A stretch of DNA of 64,000 nucleotides from Hyphomicrobiaceae bacterium (GTDB lineage: Bacteria > Pseudomonadota > Alphaproteobacteria > Rhizobiales > Hyphomicrobiaceae), in contig JAGRKV010000051.1 in NCBI GenBank assembly GCA_020442165.1, forward strand, positions 372,001 through 436,000. Reading direction: 5' to 3'. Positions 58,202 to 64,000 of this stretch are shown in pieces (the stretch's first letter is position 1; every line of letters starts with the position of its first letter). The position numbers and the translations under genes were made by a program. Under the pieces are notes generated by a model. That model had not been told where the DNA came from. It did not search any database and saw only the letters and a list, made by a program, of their open reading frames with translations.

Positions 58202-59404
58202 ATGTCAAACGCCAGCCGCCGTCCAGGCCGTCACTTCCTTCAGATTCCTGGCCCGACGCCGGTGCCCGATCGCGTGCAGAGGGCCATGGCGCAGCCGATA
58301 CTCGATCATCGCGGTCCTGAATTTCAGAAGCTCGCCGAGCGGGTCCTGGCGAAGTCTCAGTCGATTTTCAAGACCAAGCAGCCGGTCATCATTTTCCCCT
58401 CTTCGGGTACGGGCGCCTGGGAAGCGGCTTTGACCAATACGCTTTCCACGGGTGATACGGTGCTGATGGTCGAGACCGGACAATTCGCGACGCTATGGAA
58501 GAACATGGCGGTGCGATTGGGTCTCGTGCCGGAATTCATTGCCTCTGACTGGCGCTCGGGGGCTGATGTCAACCTGATCGAGCAGCACCTCAAGGCTGAC
58601 AAGAAGCATGCGATCAAGGCGGTCTGCATCGTCCACAACGAGACGGCCACCGGCTGCCGCAGCCATATCGATCAGGTGCGGCAGGCGCTCGATGCCACAG
58701 GCCATCCAGCGCTGCTGATGGTCGACACGATTTCATCGCTTGGCGTCATGGATCTGCGCCATGACGACTGGGGGATCGACGTCACCATTTCGGGTTCGCA
58801 AAAGGGGCTGATGCTGCCGCCTGGTCTGTCCTTCACAGCCATTTCCGAGAAGGCGCGGGCAGCCTCGAAGACGGCGAAGTTGGCGCGCGCCTACTGGAAC
58901 TGGGACGACATGTTGTCCAACAATGCTTCCGGCTTCTTCCCTTACACGCCGGCAACAGGGCTACTCTACGGCTTGGACGTCGCCATCGACATGCTGCACG
59001 AAGAGGGGCTCGACAACGTGTTCGCACGGCACGAGCGCCTAGCGGAAGCGACGCGGCGGGCCGTGGCGGCATGGGGGCTGGAAGTGCTGTGCGCCAAGGC
59101 TGCCGATTATTCTCCGGCGGTTACTGCGGTGCTCATGCCGGATGGGCACAACGCCGATCAGTTCCGCAAAGTGGCGCTTGAGCGATTTGACATGTCTCTT
59201 GGAACCGGCCTTGGCAAAGTAGCAGGCAAGGTGTTCCGGATCGGGCATCTGGGTGACACCAACGAGCTGACCATCGCTGGCGCGTTGGCTGGCGTTGAGA
59301 TGGCGCTGGGCCTTGCCGGTGTTCCGCACCGCAAGGGCGGTGTCGATGCTGCGATGGCATATTTCGCTCAACCTGGCGGGGGGAGTGCTGCTCAGGCAGC
59401 ATGA
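58202..59404 (+). CDS. sgaA: Serine-glyoxylate aminotransferase
   Basis: PLP enzyme converting serine and glyoxylate to hydroxypyruvate and glycine, a step of the serine cycle for C1 assimilation. The 400-residue product has the class V aminotransferase pattern: RHFLQIPGPTPVPDRV, FPSSGTGAWEAALTN, VCIVHNETATGC, LLMVDTISSLGVMD, and Lys201 in SGSQKGLMLPPGL binding PLP. The glyoxylate-specific GFFPYTPATGLLYGL is also present. ATG 58202 is preceded by CAGGAG at normal distance. A terminator follows at 59463. Confident as SGAT; the methylotrophic role depends on other serine-cycle genes outside the window. Confidence 0.9.
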   Translation: MSNASRRPGRHFLQIPGPTPVPDRVQRAMAQPILDHRGPEFQKLAERVLAKSQSIFKTKQPVIIFPSSGTGAWEAALTNTLSTGDTVLMVETGQFATLWKNMAVRLGLVPEFIASDWRSGADVNLIEQHLKADKKHAIKAVCIVHNETATGCRSHIDQVRQALDATGHPALLMVDTISSLGVMDLRHDDWGIDVTISGSQKGLMLPPGLSFTAISEKARAASKTAKLARAYWNWDDMLSNNASGFFPYTPATGLLYGLDVAIDMLHEEGLDNVFARHERLAEATRRAVAAWGLEVLCAKAADYSPAVTAVLMPDGHNADQFRKVALERFDMSLGTGLGKVAGKVFRIGHLGDTNELTIAGALAGVEMALGLAGVPHRKGGVDAAMAYFAQPGGGSAAQAA

Positions 59405-59462
59405 TGTCGCTCGCGGCGGCGTGGGCCGAAGTTTGCCGGCGTAATCGCCCCGGACTATGGTG

Positions 59463-59494
59463 AAGGCGCGGTTGGCGTGCTGCCTCCGCGCCTT
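59463..59494 (+). terminator. Rho-independent terminator after sgaA
   Basis: AAGGCGCGG (59463-59471) and CCGCGCCTT (59486-59494), 9-bp stem with 14-nt loop, followed by TCTCTTATCTT. It sits between sgaA and the haloacid dehalogenase start, so the latter needs its own promoter. Confidence 0.75.
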
Positions 59495-59528
59495 TCTCTT
59501 ATCTTCCGAGCAACTGGAGGTGCCAGCG

Positions 59529-60209
59529 GTGACGGATTCGGGTGCGTCCAGAATCTTTGTATTCGATGCCTATGGCACGCTATTCGACGTGCATTCTGCC
59601 GCAGCGCGATATGCGGGGGAAATTGGTCCGGTATGGGAACGCCTGTCGGAGATATGGCGGACGAAGCAGCTCGAATATACCTGGATTTATGCTGCGACGG
59701 GGCGGCGCGCAACCTTCTGGGAGCTGACCGAACGGGGGCTGGATTACGCCATCGCTGCCACCGGCGTCGTAGTTGAGGATGGCCTGCGTGCGCGTCTTCT
59801 CGATGCCAATCGTGAGTTGTCGGCGTACCCGGAAGTGCTGACGGTGCTGCGTGCTCTGAAGGACCGGGGCGATCGCCTTGCCATCCTGTCCAACGGCGAT
59901 CCGGATCTGTTGGAGCGCATCATCGACAGCGCCGGGTTGGACGGGCTGTTCGAGCATGTGCTTTCGGTGGCTGCCGCCGATACGTTCAAGCCGCATGCGG
60001 CGGTCTATCGGCTGGCGGTTGACGCCTTTGACATGCCGCCAGATCGCATGACGTTTTGTTCTTCCAACCGTTGGGATGTGGCCGGAGCAAGCGCTTTCGG
60101 CTTCAGCGCGGTGTGGATCAACCGGCTGGGACGCCCTGATGAATACCCGGACATGCCGCCCGTGCGCGTCCTCACCTCGCTGGAAGGGTTAAGCATGCCG
60201 ATGAGCTGA
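59529..60209 (+). CDS. Haloacid dehalogenase, type II (HAD superfamily)
   Basis: A 226-residue hydrolase with HAD motif I FDAYGTLFD (nucleophile Asp13), motif II LSNGD, Lys in ADTFKPHAAVY and motif IV SSNRWDVAGASAFGF, the pattern of L-2-haloacid dehalogenases (hydrolytic dehalogenation of 2-haloalkanoic acids), here with the WDVAGA variant. GTG 59529 is used because GGAGG lies eight bases upstream; earlier starts fall in the sgaA terminator. Substrate by homology only; other 2-haloacids or phosphate esters possible. Confidence 0.88.
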   Translation: MTDSGASRIFVFDAYGTLFDVHSAAARYAGEIGPVWERLSEIWRTKQLEYTWIYAATGRRATFWELTERGLDYAIAATGVVVEDGLRARLLDANRELSAYPEVLTVLRALKDRGDRLAILSNGDPDLLERIIDSAGLDGLFEHVLSVAAADTFKPHAAVYRLAVDAFDMPPDRMTFCSSNRWDVAGASAFGFSAVWINRLGRPDEYPDMPPVRVLTSLEGLSMPMS

Positions 60210-60335
60210 TCCAGCGCAGTCTCTTGTTGACCGCAGTCAAAGTCTGCGCGCACCCTGCCCGATAGAATCCGATCAACAATGAGCACGCAAGCGCCAACGG
60301 CTTTGCCGGCTTGTGCGCCGCATGGGAGGCTCAGC

Positions 60336-60773
60336 ATGCTCTTCAAGCACATCCTCATTCCGACCGACGGCAGCGAATTGTCCCTCAAGGCAGTCCAGCA
60401 TGGTCTTGCAATCGCCAAGGCCATCGGTGCCAAAGTCACGGCCATGACCGTGCAACCGCCGATGACCGATTTCATCATCGAAGGCGTCACGATCACGGTG
60501 GGTGACGCAGAGCGCGCCGAAGTGACACGCCAGTTCGATCACCGCATGGATGCGGCGCGACAAGAGGCGAAGGCACAGGGCGTTACCCTGGCGACGATCC
60601 AAGTCGAAGATCGTGAACCGTGGCGGGCGATCATTGAAGTCGCCAAGCAGAAGGGCGCCGACCTCATCGTCATGGCATCGCATGGCCGACGCGGCGTATC
60701 TGCCATGGTGCTTGGCAGCGAGACGCAGAAGCTGCTGACGCACTCTTCTGTTCCGGTTCTCGTCTACCGGTAA
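60336..60773 (+). CDS. Universal stress protein (UspA family)
   Basis: A 145-residue cytoplasmic protein: FKHILIPTDGSELSLKAVQHGLAIAKAIGAKV, VAKQKGADLIVMASHGRRG and the nucleotide motif G-x2-G-x9-G-S/T (GRRGVSAMVLGSETQKLL) with VPVLVY at the end. Binds ATP in related members. ATG 60336 has GGGAGG seven bases upstream. The frame opens 19 codons earlier without a ribosome site. Confidence 0.93.
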   Translation: MLFKHILIPTDGSELSLKAVQHGLAIAKAIGAKVTAMTVQPPMTDFIIEGVTITVGDAERAEVTRQFDHRMDAARQEAKAQGVTLATIQVEDREPWRAIIEVAKQKGADLIVMASHGRRGVSAMVLGSETQKLLTHSSVPVLVYR

Positions 60774-60853
60774 GTTCAGCGACGGTTTGTCCGTAGCTCA
60801 CAAAGTGCCGTGATTTGATTGTGGTGCGGCGCAGAGCCTGACCGCTTGTCCGG

Positions 60854-61150
60854 TCAGCTGCCGGCGTCGGCAATCGTGGTCGCCTCGACGGCGCATTTGG
60901 TGCCGAGTTCGATGCCAACGAGCCGTATCACATGACGGCAATAAAGCACTTTTTCCTGCGGGGCACGTGCGCGTGTCGGCCAGTCTGCTCCGAGTTCGAT
61001 CAACCGCAATTGCGACCAGCCCGATAATGCGATTGCGTAGGATTTGCCGCCGATCGTTTCGTCGCTTGCAGACGGGGCGGAAAGCGACACGGTCATACCC
61101 AGCAGAGCAACTAGGATGAGGCCTAATCCAGCGCGTCGTGCATCTGGCAT
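60854..61150 (-). CDS. Small secreted protein of unknown function
   Basis: A 98-residue exported protein: signal peptide (about 1-27, ARRAGLGLILVALLGMTVSLSAPSA), then SYAIALSGWSQLRLIELGADW and a Cys-containing C-terminal region (YCRHVIRL, GTKCAVEAT). GAGAGGCGATGGC precedes ATG 61150. A 7-bp dyad CTGACCG-N6-CGGTCAG (60838-60857) overlaps the stop codon. No family recognised. Convergent with the universal stress protein. Confidence 0.65.
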   Translation of the reverse strand: MPDARRAGLGLILVALLGMTVSLSAPSASDETIGGKSYAIALSGWSQLRLIELGADWPTRARAPQEKVLYCRHVIRLVGIELGTKCAVEATTIADAGS

Positions 61151-61300
61151 GCCATCGCCTCTCAATGTCCGAGTGAATTTGCGTGCAGATGATTCTAGTG
61201 ATTCGTTGCGAATCGCGCCCGAAAAAAAGTGCGAGAGGCGGCGACGTAAAGCCATTTTTTCTCTTCGTGCGAGATGCGCATTGCGTGCATGGAGCCCAAC

Positions 61301-61336
61301 AAAGAAGGCGCGCGGTGTTTGCCGCGCGCCTTCTTT
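61301..61336. terminator. Strong bidirectional terminator
   Basis: AAAGAAGGCGCGCGG (61301-61315) pairs perfectly with CCGCGCGCCTTCTTT (61322-61336), loop TGTTTG, with T runs on the plus strand (TTTT). It ends the minus-strand actP transcript 44 bases past its stop. Confidence 0.88.
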
Positions 61337-61379
61337 TGGTTCTGCAGTGTCATGACGGCGGGTGCCGCCAAATACTGGA

Positions 61380-63077
61380 TCAGTGTGCCGAGGCGGCCGA
61401 GATGCCGATGCCGGTTTCCGATCGCATCTTCTGGGCCTCGTAGGATTCACGCTCGCGGGCCGCCGTCTGGCTGCGGTCGATGAGCGAGAACAACCAGATG
61501 CTAACGAAGGCAAGTGTCATCGAGAACAGTGCCGGGTTGGAGTAAGGGAAGGGTGCGGAGCCCTTCGGCATGCCCAGAACATCTTCCCAGACCGACTTCG
61601 ACAGGATCACCATAGTGACCGACGAGATGAGGCCGATGATGCCGCCGATGACAGCGCCCTTCGTTGTCGTGTTCTTGGAGAAGATCGACATGACGAGCAC
61701 GGGGAAGTTGATCGATGCAGCGACCGAGAAGGCAAGACCGACCATGAATGCGACGTTCTGCTTCTCGAACAGGTAGCCAAGGAAGATCGCCAGGATGCCG
61801 ATCGCCACCGCCGAGATCTTAGAGATGCGAACTTCGGCCTGCTCGTTGACCTTGCCGCGGGCGATGACCGAAGCATAAAGGTCGTGGCTGACAGCCGTTG
61901 CGCCCGCGAGCGTCAAGCCTGCGACCACCGCCAGAATAGTGGCGAAGGCGACGGCTGAGATGAAGCCCAGGAACAGCGAGCCGCCCACGGCGTTGGACAA
62001 GTGGATGGCAGCCATGTTGGAGCCGCCGAGGAGGTCCTTCACCTTGTCGTAGCCGCCGTTGGCGCCAACCTTGAAGTAGCTAGGATCGTTCATCAGCAGC
62101 GTAATGGCGCCGAAGCCGATGATGAAGGTGAGGATATAGAAGTAGCCGATGAAGCCGGTGGCAAAGAATACCGACTTGCGTGCTTCCTTGGCGTTGGCGA
62201 CCGTGAAGAACCGCATCAGGATGTGCGGCAGGCCCGCAGTGCCGAACATCAGTGCCAGACCCAGCGAGATCGCCGAGACGGGATCGCTGATGAGTGCGCC
62301 AGGTCCCATGATGGCGACGGCCTTGGGATGAACCTCAGTCGCCTTCCTGAAGAGCGCTTCAGGCGAGAAGCCGAAATTGGCGAGCACCATGATGGCCATG
62401 AAGGTCGCACCGCCCAAGAGCAGGCAGGCCTTGATGATCTGCACCCACGTTGTCGCGACCATGCCACCGAAGGCGACATAGACGATCATGAGGCAACCGA
62501 CGACGATCACGGCGTAGAGGTAGTCGAGGCCGAACAGCAGTTCGATCAGTTTGCCGGCGCCGACCATCTGCGCGATCAGGTAGAAGGCGACGACGACGAG
62601 CGTGCCGATCGCCGACATTGTGCGCACTGGCACGGGCGACAGGCGGAAAGAAACCACGTCGGCGAAGGTGTACTTGCCGAGGTTGCGCAGTCGCTCGGCG
62701 ATCAGGAACAGGATGATGGGCCAGCCTACCAGCCAGCCGACCGAGTAGATGACGCCGTCATAACCCGACGAGAAAACCAGTCCGGATATGCCGAGGAATG
62801 AGGCCGCCGACATATAGTCGCCGGCAAGCGCCAGGCCGTTTTGGAAGCCGGTGATTCCGCCACCTGCGGTATAGAAGTCCGAGGCGGACTTTGTGCGCGA
62901 GGCGGCCCATTTGGTGATGCCGAGCGTGAAGAGGACGAAGATGCCGAACATCACGATCGCTTCGAGATTGAGCGCCTGTTTGCCGCCACCTTCGATGGCG
63001 CCAGCAGCGAACGTGGCTGTGGTGGTGGCGATCAGCGCCGCTGAGGCTGCCAGTGATCTAATGCCAAATCTTGTCAT
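61380..63077 (-). CDS. actP: Cation/acetate symporter (SSS family)
   Basis: Sodium-solute symporter for acetate and related short carboxylates. The 565-residue product has a signal-like N-terminus, about 13 helices, the SSS signatures ([61 protein letters not shown]) and a polar tail. DUF485, its usual partner, lies immediately upstream. ATG 63077 is preferred over GTG 63083 because the GAGGAG site is eight bases upstream of the ATG. Terminator at 61301. Confidence 0.94.
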   Translation of the reverse strand: MTRFGIRSLAASAALIATTTATFAAGAIEGGGKQALNLEAIVMFGIFVLFTLGITKWAASRTKSASDFYTAGGGITGFQNGLALAGDYMSAASFLGISGLVFSSGYDGVIYSVGWLVGWPIILFLIAERLRNLGKYTFADVVSFRLSPVPVRTMSAIGTLVVVAFYLIAQMVGAGKLIELLFGLDYLYAVIVVGCLMIVYVAFGGMVATTWVQIIKACLLLGGATFMAIMVLANFGFSPEALFRKATEVHPKAVAIMGPGALISDPVSAISLGLALMFGTAGLPHILMRFFTVANAKEARKSVFFATGFIGYFYILTFIIGFGAITLLMNDPSYFKVGANGGYDKVKDLLGGSNMAAIHLSNAVGGSLFLGFISAVAFATILAVVAGLTLAGATAVSHDLYASVIARGKVNEQAEVRISKISAVAIGILAIFLGYLFEKQNVAFMVGLAFSVAASINFPVLVMSIFSKNTTTKGAVIGGIIGLISSVTMVILSKSVWEDVLGMPKGSAPFPYSNPALFSMTLAFVSIWLFSLIDRSQTAARERESYEAQKMRSETGIGISAASAH

Positions 63078-63079
63078 AA

Positions 63080-63385
63080 TCACAGCTCCTCGGTGATGCG
63101 GCGCGTCAGGGCGTCGAATTCGCTGTTGGCTCGACGCACGTAGATGCCGGTCAGGATGAAGGCTGCGATAATCACGAAAATGCCAAGTGGTATGCCAATG
63201 GTCGTGACACCGTCTGCGAAAAGTGGGGTTGCAAGCAGCGGTTTGTTGAATGCGACTAGCAAGACAAAGCCGAAATAGATGGTGAGCATGATGATGGAAA
63301 GCGTCACGCCGAAGCGTGTCCGCTTGCTCACAAGTTCCTGGTAGGCAGGGTTGGAGCGTATGCGCTCCATTTCCTTTGGTGTCAT
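63080..63385 (-). CDS. DUF485 membrane protein (YjcH-like)
   Basis: A 101-residue two-helix protein (about 23-45 and 60-82) with the DUF485 pattern: [35 protein letters not shown] and [31 protein letters not shown]485 genes commonly precede actP. ATG 63385 has GAGGAG upstream; the frame extends to GTG 63409. It ends overlapping the actP start region, translational coupling likely. Confidence 0.93.
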   Translation of the reverse strand: MTPKEMERIRSNPAYQELVSKRTRFGVTLSIIMLTIYFGFVLLVAFNKPLLATPLFADGVTTIGIPLGIFVIIAAFILTGIYVRRANSEFDALTRRITEEL

Positions 63386-63775
63386 GGACGTCGTCTCCTC
63401 GTGGCTCACGCGCGCGAAATCCCGCCGTGGTAGCGCCGGTTGTCGTTATTGCCTTGGATTGGATGCGGCTTGCTTTTTCCGCGTTGGCTTCTCAAGCCTT
63501 GCATTATCTAACTCGTGCGCGCCGCAACCACGATGTGCCAAGGTTGCCCGGAGCTGCAACGGAGCCGTCAAGCTATGCCATGTAAAAGCATTGCAGAGGT
63601 ACTAATCAGTTAGTCGTGACTTCTTTTTCAGACGCATTGACATCAATAAGTTTGAATTGGAGATATGCCTTTTTGCGGCGTTTTTCTCGTGGTGGCCTGG
63701 CTTCAAATGCGTTTGCTTCAAAATTAAATTGGGCGAAAGTCGAGTGGTCGTAACAGTGTGCTTAACGCTTTGCGC
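63386..63775. other. Intergenic region between actP-DUF485 and SLC13 genes
   Basis: 390 bases, becoming AT-rich after 63600. It must hold the DUF485-actP promoter (leftward). A TGGCAC-like box (63540 region, minus strand) followed by TTGC has the wrong spacing for sigma-54. No gene, operator or terminator is supported. Confidence 0.35.
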
Positions 63776-64000
63776 TCAAAGCGGCCACGCCATCAAGATG
63801 GCGGGAACGCCGACAGCAACGACGATGATTTCGAGCGGCAGGCCCAAACGCCAGTAATCGCCGAAGCTATAGCCACCGGGCCCCATGATGAGCGTGTTGT
63901 TCTTGTGGCCGATCGGGGTGAGGAAGGCGCACGACGCAGCGACTGCCACCGCCATCAGGAAGGGATCGGGATTAGAGCCGAGCTTTTGGGCAACCTCGAC
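63776..64000 (-). CDS. SLC13-family permease, C-terminal fragment
   Basis: The 3' end of a minus-strand gene running off the right edge; stop TGA at 63778-63776, 74 residues visible. They include AVAVAASCAFLTPIGHKNNTLIM-, the conserved TPIGHxxN substrate/ion motif split as TPIGHKNNTL, MGPGGYSFGDYWRLGLPLEII and a final helix (VVAVGVPAILMAWPL). This is the ending of divalent-anion/dicarboxylate (DASS/SLC13) transporters. The substrate (sulfate, dicarboxylate) cannot be told from this piece. Confidence 0.82.
   Translation of the reverse strand, partial: VEVAQKLGSNPDPFLMAVAVAASCAFLTPIGHKNNTLIMGPGGYSFGDYWRLGLPLEIIVVAVGVPAILMAWPL

Noticed and set aside
63520..63560. TGGCAC-like box before TTGC on the minus strand in the DUF485 promoter region
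   Set aside because: The spacer is seven bases rather than five, so it does not fit a sigma-54 promoter.
1..64000. tRNA, rRNA, CRISPR arrays, insertion-sequence transposase
   Set aside because: No cloverleaf, spacer-repeat pattern, or transposase-like protein was recognised in any frame; short tRNA genes could still be missed by eye.

Overview
The window is a high-GC (roughly 60%) alphaproteobacterial chromosome segment. The folA-hflK-hflC-DUF2065-degP order, the dispersed palindromic intergenic repeats, a serine-glyoxylate aminotransferase and an actP/DUF485 pair suggest Hyphomicrobiales, possibly a Hyphomicrobium-like methylotroph; the genus is inference. No rRNA, tRNA, CRISPR array or transposase gene was seen.

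Layout. 1-7.5 kb: housekeeping genes (a partial secreted protein, folA, hflKC, DUF2065, degP, psd, pssA). 7.6-10.7 kb: a HerA/DUF87 ATPase behind a sensorless histidine kinase. 11-17.8 kb: a TonB uptake module (outer-membrane protein, TonB receptor, periplasmic protein, exbB, exbD, tonB). 18-25 kb: a polysaccharide-assembly locus (four glycosyltransferases and a flippase). 25.5-26.6 kb: a coiled-coil membrane protein and an unlisted 40-aa Cys-rich membrane protein. 26.9-40.6 kb: nine co-directional minus-strand genes and a divergent sigma-54 activator. 40.8-42.6 kb: a lipase-like hydrolase and a small secreted protein. 42.7-51.1 kb: a Wza/Wzc/phosphoglycosyltransferase/polymerase export locus. 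51.8-60.8 kb: a D-2-hydroxyacid dehydrogenase, a TRAP transporter-amidase operon, serine-glyoxylate aminotransferase, a haloacid dehalogenase and a universal stress protein. 60.9-64 kb: actP-DUF485 and the 3' end of an SLC13 permease gene.

The best candidate for an undescribed system is 26.9-40.6 kb. A near-consensus sigma-54 promoter (TGGCAC-N5-TTGCA) lies before an SCP2-like protein, a membrane-fusion protein, and an RND permease carrying an extra C-terminal tail of about 380 residues that ends in a helix-hairpin-helix domain. Secreted Pro/Gln-rich proteins, two Gly/Trp/Tyr-rich sulfur-globule-like proteins, a LolA/DUF4412-like periplasmic protein and a TPR membrane protein follow. The divergent PAS-AAA+-Fis activator has candidate enhancer dyads in the shared intergenic region. 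This looks like an induced envelope or surface export system whose substrate cannot be read from sequence.

Two families of palindromic repeats (A, about 50 bp, five copies; B, about 150 bp, three copies) punctuate the region. They often end in GCTCTAG and at several loci supply or abut a neighbour's stop codon.
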